From: a virus
Reading direction: 5' to 3' (one strand)
Virus record (IMG/VR): IMGVR_UViG_3300010413_000097
Span: 1 to 38,076 of that record
DNA length: 38,076 nt
Made by a program: the position numbers and the translations under genes. This document shows, piece after piece, positions 13,807-21,511 of this stretch. The stretch's first letter is position 1, and each line of letters starts with the position of its first letter. Under the pieces are notes generated by a model. It had not been told where the DNA came from. It saw only the letters and a list, made by a program, of their open reading frames with translations, and made no database searches.

Positions 13807-14160
13807 ATGCCGATCATCCTGACGACGTGTAGTTGCGGGCAGCGCCTCGAACTGGACGCGGCCCATACCCTGATCCTGACCGGGAGCACGGAGGCCGTGT
13901 GGCGCGCGATTCGGGCCACGGCAACCCCCGGTCAGATTATTGACCCGCAAGTCGTGGCTGATTATTCGTTCTTGTCGCGCCGGTGGGTGTACGAACAATT
14001 GCACCGCTTGGCGGACTATAACCTGTTGATTTCACGGAAAAAGCGCAAGGACAAACGCGGTAAGCCCGATCCCCGTGGTAAGCATCATGAATGGATTCTA
14101 CCTTCGAAGCCACTTCCCATTGTTCTCTCTGGCAGAACAATTCGCGGAAAAGTGGCTTAA
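13807..14160 (+). CDS. Putative winged-helix protein
   Basis: A 117-residue protein starting MPIILTTCSCGQRLELDAAH. Its N-terminus has a CxC motif. Residues about 42-90 look like a winged helix: QIIDPQVVADYSFLSRRWVY, then EQLHRLADYNLLISRKKRK with a basic wing. The basic C-terminus supports DNA binding. It is the last gene before the packaging module and starts right after the previous stop. It might regulate late genes from the promoter-like site downstream. That role is inference. Confidence 0.6.
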   Translation: MPIILTTCSCGQRLELDAAHTLILTGSTEAVWRAIRATATPGQIIDPQVVADYSFLSRRWVYEQLHRLADYNLLISRKKRKDKRGKPDPRGKHHEWILPSKPLPIVLSGRTIRGKVA

Positions 14161-14227
14161 ATTCCGCAAAGTATTGACTTCCATCAATATATAATGTAGG
14201 TAGGCGTTTTATACGCGCTGCCCCTAC

Positions 14228-14260
14228 GCGCACAGGCCCGCAATGGGACCGCCTGTGCGC
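14228..14260. repeat. 10-bp inverted repeat upstream of terS
   Basis: GCGCACAGGC (14228-14237) and GCCTGTGCGC (14251-14260) are perfect complements around a 13-base loop. There is no T tract after it. Candidate late-promoter operator, packaging-site element or RNA hairpin. Confidence 0.6.
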
Positions 14261-14291
14261 CTAACCAGCGTGATGCCGGGTGGGGCAGTAA

Positions 14292-14378
14292 GGGATGGAC
14301 GGGCGTGTTTTCGTTTTGAACCACCAGCATACACAGTTCGCGCCGGGTCCAAGGTAGGTTCGACCCCTGCCGATCCCA
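14292..14378 (+). other. tRNA-like acceptor and T-arm
   Basis: GGGATGG (14292-14298) pairs with CGATCCC (14371-14377) at six of seven positions. A T-arm with stem GTAGG/CCTGC (one G-U pair) and the consensus loop TTCGACC (14359-14365) lies directly before the 3' strand. A14378 would be the discriminator. The total of 87 bases matches a long-variable-arm tRNA, but I find no D-loop GG and no anticodon stem-loop, so it is not called as a working tRNA. Confidence 0.35.
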
Positions 14379-14469
14379 CTGGCGGTAATAGCTCATCTAC
14401 CATGTGTAGACAGAGTAACGATGTTGTTGACCTAGGTAGCAACTTCAGTCACGACCGCTTGGACGGAGA

Positions 14470-14505
14470 GGGGCGCGGACCAACGTATGCGAGTGGGCGC
14501 GCCCC
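14470..14505. repeat. 8-bp inverted repeat before terS
   Basis: GGGGCGCG (14470-14477) is complementary to CGCGCCCC (14498-14505) around 20 bases, ending 13 bases before the terS start codon. It could hide the ribosome site in RNA or be a terminase-binding site. Confidence 0.45.
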
Positions 14506-14518
14506 GGTGGAATGTGGA

Positions 14519-15109
14519 ATGGGACTGACGAATAAGCAGCGCGTGTTCGTGGAAGAATATTTGCACTCTTTCAATGCTACTGAAGCCGCATTGAAGGCTG
14601 GATATTCTGAGCGTACCGCCTATTCCATTGGCCATGAAAACCTGAGAAAACCTGAAATAGCTTCCTTTATTAAGGAACGGATTAATGAAAAGACAATGCA
14701 AGCCGATGAGGTATTGCTTAGATTATCAGACCAGGCGCGCGGACTCCCTGTAGAATGTCTCCGTGCGCCGTCTGTGTTGGGTTGGACTGTTGATTTTGAA
14801 AAACTAAAAGAGTTGGGTTTGACTCACCTGATAAAAAAACTTACGTATGATGATGATGGCAACTTAAAGACCGTTGATTTTTACAATGCTCAGCGTGCCC
14901 TTGAATTGCTCGGTAAGCATCGACAGTTGTTTGTTGAGCGGATCAAACATGAAGATTGGCGTACCGAAGCGATTGAGGCGATTAAGCGGCGCGAGATAGG
15001 ATTTGAGGAATTAGCTAATGAGTTCGACAGGGACCTCGCTACCGAACTATTTAAAGCAGCGGGCATATCTGTTGAAATTGCAACGAGCGAAGGAACAAAC
15101 GAGGGCTAA
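14519..15109 (+). CDS. terS: Terminase small subunit
   Basis: A 196-residue protein starting MGLTNKQRVFVEEYLHSFNA. The N-terminal part, with TEAALKAGYSERTAYSIGHE and a LRKPEIASFIKERI helix, is the classic HTH domain of the Terminase_2 small subunits. It recognises the packaging site and recruits the large subunit. The start at ATG 14519 is chosen because the family begins here; the upstream in-frame extension reads through structured non-coding DNA. The ribosome site is weak (GGTGG further upstream). The 3' end overlaps terL by 92 bp. Its DNA is more AT-rich than the structural genes that follow. Confidence 0.93.
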   Translation: MGLTNKQRVFVEEYLHSFNATEAALKAGYSERTAYSIGHENLRKPEIASFIKERINEKTMQADEVLLRLSDQARGLPVECLRAPSVLGWTVDFEKLKELGLTHLIKKLTYDDDGNLKTVDFYNAQRALELLGKHRQLFVERIKHEDWRTEAIEAIKRREIGFEELANEFDRDLATELFKAAGISVEIATSEGTNEG

Positions 15110-16520
15110 TCAACTAGCCCAGGAAACTGGCTCTTTAACATCTTATAAGCATTTCTTGTGGGCGCGTTATGAGGAAGCTACGCATTTAACGCTTTTGGAT
15201 GGTTATTTGACTGCTTGTTCAGAACATGCGGCTTCAGGTGGACAGCGAGGCATAGGCCATTTAATTGTCGAGATGCCACCTCGACATGGAAAAACAACGA
15301 CTATAAGTCGCTTGTATCCTACGTGGCATTTAGGGAAATTCCCTAATCATAGGCTTATTCTGGCAAGTTATGGAGCTACGCTGGCACAGAAAAATAGCCG
15401 ATATGCTCGTAATGTACTTATGATGCCGCGCTATCAGATGTTATTTCCGGATGTGCATTTGGCTTCCGGCAGCCGCGCGGCTGATGCCTGGGACTTGGCA
15501 GCGCCCAATGAGGGCGGCATGGATGCCATGGGCGTTGGCGGGGGCGTGACCGGTAAGGGTGGTCACATCATCATCGTGGATGACCCGGTGAAATCCCGCG
15601 AAGAAGCGGAAAGCGAAGTGTACCGGGATAAGGTATGGGACTGGTTCACCGATGACCTGTACACTCGGCGCGAACCTGGGGCCGCTGTCATTGTGGTGAT
15701 GACCCGCTGGCACATGGACGATTTAGTAGGGCGATTGTTACGTGAGGAACCGGGCAAATGGACGCAGTTACGCATGCCCGCGCTGGCTGAGCCCTACGAT
15801 AAGATCGGACGCGAGGAGGGGGCTGCATTGTGGCCCGCGCGCTATCCACTCGCTGAACTCATGAACATTAAAAGTGTCATGGGGGAGTATTCGTTCAGCG
15901 CGTTGTACCAGCAGCATCCCGTGCCAGCCGAAGGTGGGTTGTTCAAGCGGCGCAACTTTAATGTTGTGCCCATGCCTGCGCCGGATAGTCTAGTGCAAGT
16001 GGTTCGCTTCTGGGATTTGGCCATGTCCGAGAAGACGAGCGCAGACTACACCGTAGGCGTCAAGATGGCGCAAGGGGTAGACGGGCGGATCAAGGTGTTG
16101 GATGTGGCCCGACGGCAATTGGAATGGCCCGACGTAACACCGTTTATTGCCGAGACGGCGCTTAAAGATGGTCCTGGGGTGCAAATTGGCTTTGAGGAAA
16201 AGGGCTACATGAGCCGCGCGGGGCAAGAACTTGTTGCCGACCCCCGATTGCATATGTTCGGCATCTGGGGCTATCCGAAGGCCAAAGACAAAGTAACCAA
16301 TGCGCTGCCCTTTGCGGCGCGCGTTGGCCAGCAAGTGGTCGATGTGGTAGACGGGTACTGGACACGTGAGTATCTTGAGGAATTATGCTCTTTCGATAAG
16401 GGCGCGCATGATGATCAAGTAGATGCTAGCGCCGGGGCCTATGAAATGCTTGATAGCGGAGTCTTTGAAGGTGGATTGAATGTTGCCGCAGTTGACGAAA
16501 TCGGCTTTGGAGACTATTAA
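15018..16520 (+). CDS. terL: Terminase large subunit
   Basis: A 500-residue packaging ATPase-nuclease. Walker A is MPPRHGKTT (86-94), Walker B IIIVDD (184-189), and a coupling motif VVMTRWHMDDL follows (226-236). The C-terminal RNase H-like nuclease has D333 in RFWDLAMSEKTSADYT, an acidic GFEEKGY (391-397) and D465/D466/D469 in GAHDDQVDAS. It pumps DNA through the portal and cuts genome units. GAGGA eight bases before the ATG at 15018 supports a start deep inside terS. The first ~150 codons are visibly AT-richer than the rest, with a change near 15470. Confidence 0.96.
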   Translation: MSSTGTSLPNYLKQRAYLLKLQRAKEQTRANQLAQETGSLTSYKHFLWARYEEATHLTLLDGYLTACSEHAASGGQRGIGHLIVEMPPRHGKTTTISRLYPTWHLGKFPNHRLILASYGATLAQKNSRYARNVLMMPRYQMLFPDVHLASGSRAADAWDLAAPNEGGMDAMGVGGGVTGKGGHIIIVDDPVKSREEAESEVYRDKVWDWFTDDLYTRREPGAAVIVVMTRWHMDDLVGRLLREEPGKWTQLRMPALAEPYDKIGREEGAALWPARYPLAELMNIKSVMGEYSFSALYQQHPVPAEGGLFKRRNFNVVPMPAPDSLVQVVRFWDLAMSEKTSADYTVGVKMAQGVDGRIKVLDVARRQLEWPDVTPFIAETALKDGPGVQIGFEEKGYMSRAGQELVADPRLHMFGIWGYPKAKDKVTNALPFAARVGQQVVDVVDGYWTREYLEELCSFDKGAHDDQVDASAGAYEMLDSGVFEGGLNVAAVDEIGFGDY

Positions 16521-16704
16521 GCGCTTGGCTGAGCGGATAACAGCCGAAACCGGCGATGCGCCGTCGCACATTGTGGAATATGACGAGGACAGCATTCAGG
16601 ACGGCGGCGGGTATGGGGGCGACTTCGACCCGCGCCCGCAGTGGGTACGTGATGAAGATCGGCGGGCCAGTGAGCGCCGCCGGAATCGAGGAAACCATGG
16701 GTAA
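16480..16704 (+). CDS. Hypothetical small protein between terL and portal
   Basis: A 74-residue protein starting MLPQLTKSALETIKRLAERI, overlapping the end of terL by 41 bp, with GAAGGTGG upstream. An N-terminal helix is followed by an acidic Gly/Asp segment and a basic Arg-rich tail (DEDRRASERRRNRGNHG). The stop overlaps the next ATG by eight bases. No family recognised. Confidence 0.6.
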   Translation: MLPQLTKSALETIKRLAERITAETGDAPSHIVEYDEDSIQDGGGYGGDFDPRPQWVRDEDRRASERRRNRGNHG

Positions 16705-17071
16705 CGGACAGCGCGCCTTTACGCGCGTGACGGCAGTCTGGGCGAGTGGGTCGCCCACATCATCCGCCATTGATGCGCCCTGGGGGCACATGGCCGGGGG
16801 GCAACTTCACATCAGCGGGGCGTGGACGAATTCACACATTGGCTTGCAGCAAACGGTATTCGGTCTATGGTTCCCATTGATGGACTGGCAATGTGGCTTC
16901 ACGGGCGTCAGCATTCCCAGCGCTAGCGGGAATGCAACATTACAAATGCCGCCGAATTGGTTTGCGACGTATGGCGGCGATAAAAAGGTCGTGCTGTGGT
17001 CGCACAATGGCACCGGATCAGGCGTACCACAAGGCAACCCGCGCACGGTAGTGATTGATTTGAAGTCATGA
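16697..17071 (+). CDS. Putative beta-rich structural protein
   Basis: A 124-residue protein starting MGNGQRAFTRVTAVWASGSP. GAGGA five bases before the ATG at 16697 decides the start over two upstream in-frame ATGs. It is Gly/Ser/Trp-rich with alternating short strands, like an all-beta virion or fibre domain. It lies between terL and portal and overlaps the portal ATG by ATGA. Virion location is inferred from composition and context only. Confidence 0.6.
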   Translation: MGNGQRAFTRVTAVWASGSPTSSAIDAPWGHMAGGQLHISGAWTNSHIGLQQTVFGLWFPLMDWQCGFTGVSIPSASGNATLQMPPNWFATYGGDKKVVLWSHNGTGSGVPQGNPRTVVIDLKS

Positions 17072-18735
17072 GCAATCCGGTACGGCGAGTGCAGCAGTGG
17101 GTAGCTGTGCGCATTAAGCGCTTCCTCAAGCGTTATCTTATTAAGGCCTTACGCGAGGAAGACAGCGAGGGGCTATTTGTACACTCAGCGAATTATAGCA
17201 TCGAGTCCGATCTGTACTATACGCGCCCCTTGATGATCCCGTTTTCGGTGCAGCAAGCCGGGGCGGAGCAGCTTAACAAGTATATAACTGAAGCGACGAA
17301 ATACTATCGGGGCCAGTTCGACGATCCCTATCGTACCTCGATGGATTTGCCCGTTTCGATGCCCATTGAGGACCCGCTGGAAGAATGGGACTACAGCACG
17401 CGGCGGAATGTGTTGACCAACTGCCACGCCGCTTATCACCGTAACCCGGTGGCGAAACGGGCGGTGGATGTGACACAGCAGTTCGCGGTTGGCAAGGGGC
17501 ACACAGTCACGGCGCAGAATGCGAAAGTGCAGGCAGTGATAGATGACTTTCGCGCCAACCCTGATAACGCCATTCAGCACTACGAGCGCACGCTACTGCG
17601 GGATTTGCAGATAGATGGCGAACTCATCATCCGGTATTTCCAACAGGCGGGGCAGACGGTGATTGTTCCCTTGCCCCCGTGGCACATCACGGAGATTGAG
17701 ACAGAAGCAGGCTTCTTCCGGCGGGCGACCCGGTTTCATCTGGAATATGGGGCGTTTAACGTCAATGCCGTGTCGCAAATGGGGCATAAGGTAGTTGATG
17801 AATGGATACCCGCTGACCAACTCTTGCATGTGCCGATCAACAATCACAGCTATGAACTGCGCGGGCGACCGGACCTGTACGTGATTCTGCCCTGGCTCAA
17901 GGCGTACAAGGACTGGCTCGAAGATCGGGTCCGCCAAAACAAGTGGCGCGGGGCGCTGCTATGGTGGGTCAAGATTGCAGGCGCAGCGGCGGGTACAGTG
18001 GCCGCCAAAGTGCAGCAGTGGAAGCGGCCCCCCACGCCGGGCAGCGCCTATGTGAGCAGCGACAAAGAGGAAGTGACCGCGCTCACGAACAGCGTGGGCG
18101 CGCCGGACGTGTCCGAAGACGGGCGGCAAATCCGGATGATGTGCGCGACGGGCATTGGCTTGGCTGAATATTTCCTGGGGGACGGCGAAAACGCCAACCT
18201 GGCGACGGCGACGGCGCAGCAGTTGCCCGCGCTGTGGAAGTTTACCGACGCGCAGGAAATCATGCGCGAGCAGGTGTGGACGCCGATTTACAAACGCGTG
18301 TTGCAGAACGCCATTGATGCCGGGGAGTTGCCCGCAGAAGTGCGCGTTGAAGACAGTGACGGCGACCCGGTAATGCTGGTAAGCGAGGATGGTAGCGAAT
18401 CTGAGCAGTTTATGCCCGCCTTGGATGCGTTTGAGGTGGCGTATTATGAGCTGCAAGCGGATGATCCCAAGACGATGGCCGAGGCCATATCGCTGGATAT
18501 CACAAATGAACTGGTATCCAAAGAGACGGCACGCGGCCAGCGGGGCTATGATCATGCGATGGAGCAGAAGCGGTTGCAGAAAGAGAAAGCCGAGCACCGC
18601 GACGATGTAGCGCAGGGGTTAGACATGGAAGTGCCCCCACCGTTGCCAGGGCAGGATCAGCAGGCGGGGCAAGACAGCGAGGATACAGCGCGTAATGGCC
18701 AGCCGGACGAAACGCCCGCTGCAGCCGAGCGATAG
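17068..18735 (+). CDS. Portal protein
   Basis: A 555-residue protein of normal portal length. Its order and features fit: an N-terminal helical part, then NPVAKRAVDVTQQFAVGKGH and the core (LLRDLQIDGELIIRYF and a PPWHITEIETE segment), a long helix (PWLKAYKDWLEDRVRQNKWR), and a late DAQEIMREQVWTPIYKRVL segment. A charged Gln/Glu/Pro-rich tail ends it. The portal forms the dodecameric DNA channel at one capsid vertex and docks the terminase and the connectors. It lies directly after the terminase and before a MuF-type gene. The start overlaps the previous stop by ATGA. Confidence 0.92.
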   Translation: MSNPVRRVQQWVAVRIKRFLKRYLIKALREEDSEGLFVHSANYSIESDLYYTRPLMIPFSVQQAGAEQLNKYITEATKYYRGQFDDPYRTSMDLPVSMPIEDPLEEWDYSTRRNVLTNCHAAYHRNPVAKRAVDVTQQFAVGKGHTVTAQNAKVQAVIDDFRANPDNAIQHYERTLLRDLQIDGELIIRYFQQAGQTVIVPLPPWHITEIETEAGFFRRATRFHLEYGAFNVNAVSQMGHKVVDEWIPADQLLHVPINNHSYELRGRPDLYVILPWLKAYKDWLEDRVRQNKWRGALLWWVKIAGAAAGTVAAKVQQWKRPPTPGSAYVSSDKEEVTALTNSVGAPDVSEDGRQIRMMCATGIGLAEYFLGDGENANLATATAQQLPALWKFTDAQEIMREQVWTPIYKRVLQNAIDAGELPAEVRVEDSDGDPVMLVSEDGSESEQFMPALDAFEVAYYELQADDPKTMAEAISLDITNELVSKETARGQRGYDHAMEQKRLQKEKAEHRDDVAQGLDMEVPPPLPGQDQQAGQDSEDTARNGQPDETPAAAER

Positions 18736-19705
18736 TGCCGCGATTGCCCGCGCGCTCCGCAGTGACAGCGACCTGCTGCGTTATGCGGAATGGTGGGTTC
18801 GACGGCGGATTTACGGGCTGAGTGACCAGGAGGCCCGCTGGCTGTATGACCGCTATCTAGACGCCTACAAGCGCATGGTTGCCGCGCTGCCCACGGCCTA
18901 CGATGGCAACGGCGACCCGCAGTTACAACAGCGGGCGGCACTACTGGATCAAATCGAACGCGAAATGCGCGCGCTCACGGGCGCCGTGGACACGCACCTT
19001 ACCAACACGATATTAGACGCCTTCCGGCAGGGGGCCATGGGCCGGGGCTGGGCACTCGATAGCGCGACGGGCGCGCAGGTCCGTGTGCGCTTGCCTATGT
19101 TGCCCGCCGAGGCCATCCGGGCGCTACTGCTCACTGAATATGTGGGCCAGCAGTGGAGCGCAACCCTGATGTATGACCGGGATGATTTTATTACCCGGAT
19201 CAAGCGTGGGTTGACGCAAAGTATGATCCAGGGCGAAGGCATGGCGGCAGCGCAGCGCCGAGTCCGCGACGAACTCGGCATCCAGACCGACCGGCGCAAA
19301 GGATTTAAGCGCAACTTCTACCGTACCCTACTCATTGCCCGCACGGAAATCATGCGCGCGTCGAACCTGGGGGCACTGGCGACGTATGAGCAGAACCAGG
19401 ACGTGCTGAATGGGTGGGAGTGGGCAGCGGCGCGTGATGAGCGCGTATGCAGGGTGTGCGGAGCGCTGGATGGCAAAACGTTTGGCTTTGGCGACCCGCA
19501 ACTAGCCCCGCCGTCCGGCAGTCATCCAGGGTGCAGGTGTACGCCGGTGCCGTGGATCAAAGACGCGTTTATGGCCGATGATGCACGGGTTCGGCAGACC
19601 TACGCCGAATGGGCAGCGGAGCGGGGGATAAGTTGGATGGATGACGGCGGATTAGCAAGCCAGCGTAGCACGACCGCGCATGGCTTGAACAGGACGAGTA
19701 ACTAA
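18695..19705 (+). CDS. MuF-like minor head protein
   Basis: A 336-residue protein overlapping the portal by 41 bp. The C-terminal domain has the MuF signature: ARTEIMRASNLGALATYEQN, then CRVCGALDGKTFGFG and a closing PPSGSHPGCRCTPVPW. Proteins of the Mu gpF/SPP1 gp7 group sit inside the head near the portal and may be ejected with the DNA. GAGGA nine bases before the ATG supports the start. No C-terminal toxin domain is fused, unlike in some relatives. Confidence 0.92.
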   Translation: MASRTKRPLQPSDSAAIARALRSDSDLLRYAEWWVRRRIYGLSDQEARWLYDRYLDAYKRMVAALPTAYDGNGDPQLQQRAALLDQIEREMRALTGAVDTHLTNTILDAFRQGAMGRGWALDSATGAQVRVRLPMLPAEAIRALLLTEYVGQQWSATLMYDRDDFITRIKRGLTQSMIQGEGMAAAQRRVRDELGIQTDRRKGFKRNFYRTLLIARTEIMRASNLGALATYEQNQDVLNGWEWAAARDERVCRVCGALDGKTFGFGDPQLAPPSGSHPGCRCTPVPWIKDAFMADDARVRQTYAEWAAERGISWMDDGGLASQRSTTAHGLNRTSN

Positions 19706-20967
19706 TGCCCTACACACCGAGTACCGTACCCGATCACGTCCCCACCGCCCGCGCCACCCAATGGGCGGGCGCGTGGAATGGCGCGTATCGGGACTGTATC
19801 GCGGATGGGGGTAGTGAGGAACCATGTGAACAACGTGCTTTCCGGGTAGCCAATGCGCTGCTGAAGGAAAGCGAACAGGACAAACGTATGAGCACGACGG
19901 TATTGATCGAACAGATTGAACTGATTGAGGGCACCTTTGACCCGGAACGGCGCACGGTCAAGCAGCGGATCATCCGCGCGGGGGAGAGCGCCAACGGGCG
20001 GTATTACAAGCCGGAGACGTTGCAGGCGGCGCTACCATTGTTCGCCCGTGCGAATGTGTACGCGGACCACCCCACGCCCCAGGCGCAGCGCATGGGGCAA
20101 GCCCGGAGTGTGCGGGAAACCAGTGGGTGGCTGGCCGATCCGGTATTTGAGAATAACGCATTGGTCGCTACCCGGCATTTTACCAAGAACCAAGCCGGGC
20201 GCGATATGATGGATTTGGTGTCTGATATCGTGGACGGCATCGCCCCACCGACCCTCATGGGCGCGTCGATTAACGCCGTGGGGAAGGTGGCCGAAGGTGA
20301 GGTCAACGGCAAGAAAACGATGATGGTCGAAGCCATTACCGCCGTGAATAGTGTTGATGATGTGTCAAGCCCCGCCGCAGGGGGCGGTTTTGAACCCCTG
20401 ATCCACAGTGGCAATGTTGTGCTTGCCAATGTGTTAGAGGCAATGGAGTTTGATGAGTGGCGCGCAGCAAGGCCGGAGTTTGAGGACAAGCTCAAGAATG
20501 AATGGAAAGCCGTCCGCCAAACGGAAGCGGTAGCTGCTGCCATCGCCGAGCGGGATCAGGCGCAAGCGGCCCTGGTCGAAGCGAATCAGCAGATGGAAGC
20601 CAAAACGCAACAGGTATCTAACTTAGAAACGGAACTAGCGAGTCTGCGCGCCGACCTGGCGCGTAAGGCGCTGGAAGTGGAGCTAGAAAAGGCCCTGCGT
20701 GAACATCGTCTGCCCATTGAATGGGAAACTCAACTCCGCGCGCAACTTGCCGAGGTAGAGCCTGCTAAATGGCCTGCCATCATTGAGGCAGAAGCGCGCA
20801 AGGCGTCCGGATTGAAGGCGCAGCGGGGCACGGTCCCTGTGAGTGGTGCGCCGCAGCGGGTCGCTACATCCCTGGTGGTGACGCCCCCGAAAGATGGGCC
20901 GATCTACTTGAGCGAAGATGCGACACCCGACGATCTGGCCGCGGAGTTAGAACGCAGGAGCAAATAA
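19705..20967 (+). CDS. Prohead protease fused to scaffold
   Basis: A 420-residue protein. Residues about 1-55 resemble a ChaB-like helical domain (MPYTPSTVPDHVPTARATQW, then CEQRAFRVANALL). Residues about 63-250 look like the capsid-maturation serine protease: NGRYYKPETLQAALPLF, H122 in YADHP, S188 in GASIN, and a SVDDVSSPAAGGG segment. Residues about 255-330 are a coiled coil (AERDQAQAALVEANQQMEAK and on), typical of an internal scaffold, and a Pro-rich tail follows. The enzyme would shape the prohead and then clear the scaffold. Starts by TAATG overlap with the MuF gene. His and Ser assignments are by motif, not proof. Confidence 0.85.
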   Translation: MPYTPSTVPDHVPTARATQWAGAWNGAYRDCIADGGSEEPCEQRAFRVANALLKESEQDKRMSTTVLIEQIELIEGTFDPERRTVKQRIIRAGESANGRYYKPETLQAALPLFARANVYADHPTPQAQRMGQARSVRETSGWLADPVFENNALVATRHFTKNQAGRDMMDLVSDIVDGIAPPTLMGASINAVGKVAEGEVNGKKTMMVEAITAVNSVDDVSSPAAGGGFEPLIHSGNVVLANVLEAMEFDEWRAARPEFEDKLKNEWKAVRQTEAVAAAIAERDQAQAALVEANQQMEAKTQQVSNLETELASLRADLARKALEVELEKALREHRLPIEWETQLRAQLAEVEPAKWPAIIEAEARKASGLKAQRGTVPVSGAPQRVATSLVVTPPKDGPIYLSEDATPDDLAAELERRSK

Positions 20968-20968
20968 C

Positions 20969-21499
20969 ATGGTAGTGACTGCATCAGCAATTTACAGTTC
21001 CCACCCGGTGTCGATGGGTCAGTTTGTGGCGTTGCCTGCATCAGGCACAGCGCACGATATCAACCCCGGCGACTGGGTAGCCTGGTCTGGCCAGTATATC
21101 ATTGCCGTCAATACCGGGGTGGCCTCGTGGAAGGCATCAGGCGCCGGTGTGGCGCTTGAAAACAATCCGGCATACGATCCCGCAGGGCGGCAAGTGATCA
21201 ACTCGGCGCTGTGGGTGGCGCGTTACGGTGTATTCCGTGTTAGCGCCAACTTCAGCGGAAACCCGCTTATGGGCGTTGTGGCTGCCCCTGTAACCACCGG
21301 GTCCGGCGTGAATGGTCCCAGTGGTATTACGGGTGTCGCAGCGGCCTGGGATACGGGCACACCGGTCAGCGTATCAGGTGGCACCGCGGCGGCCCCGGTC
21401 GCTGGCGTGGCTCAGGTGATTGGGTGGTACAACAGCGGTCCAGCAGGTACGGGCCAACTCGATATCGTTGTTTGGGACCGCAACGCGGACTACTACTAA
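20969..21499 (+). CDS. Probable capsid decoration protein
   Basis: A 176-residue all-beta, Gly/Ala/Val-rich protein starting MVVTASAIYSSHPVSMGQFV, with AGGAG upstream. It sits between the protease/scaffold and the major capsid gene, where head-decoration proteins (DUF2190-like or lambda gpD-like in position) usually lie. There are no cysteines and no signal peptide. It is expected to bind the outside of the mature capsid and stabilise it; this rests on position and composition. Confidence 0.7.
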   Translation: MVVTASAIYSSHPVSMGQFVALPASGTAHDINPGDWVAWSGQYIIAVNTGVASWKASGAGVALENNPAYDPAGRQVINSALWVARYGVFRVSANFSGNPLMGVVAAPVTTGSGVNGPSGITGVAAAWDTGTPVSVSGGTAAAPVAGVAQVIGWYNSGPAGTGQLDIVVWDRNADYY

Positions 21500-21511
21500 G
21501 GAGCGGACATC

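Larger units (their letters stand above)
14161..14518 (+). other. Non-coding region upstream of terS, candidate cos/pac
   Basis: A 358-bp stretch with no supported gene. It contains a TATAAT (14190-14195) without a good -35 box, a perfect 10-bp inverted repeat (14228-14260), a tRNA-like acceptor/T-arm (14292-14378) and an 8-bp inverted repeat (14470-14505). In many phages the packaging start site lies just before the small terminase gene, which makes this the likely place. The open frame running through it into terS is not thought to be translated. Confidence 0.45.

Noticed and set aside
14292-14378. A working phage tRNA gene
   Set aside because: Acceptor and T-arm are good, but there is no D-loop GG, no anticodon stem-loop and one acceptor mismatch, so it is reported only as tRNA-like.
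14243-14518. 92-codon N-terminal extension of the small terminase
   Set aside because: It reads through the inverted repeats and tRNA-like DNA; the family's conserved sequence begins right after the ATG at 14519.
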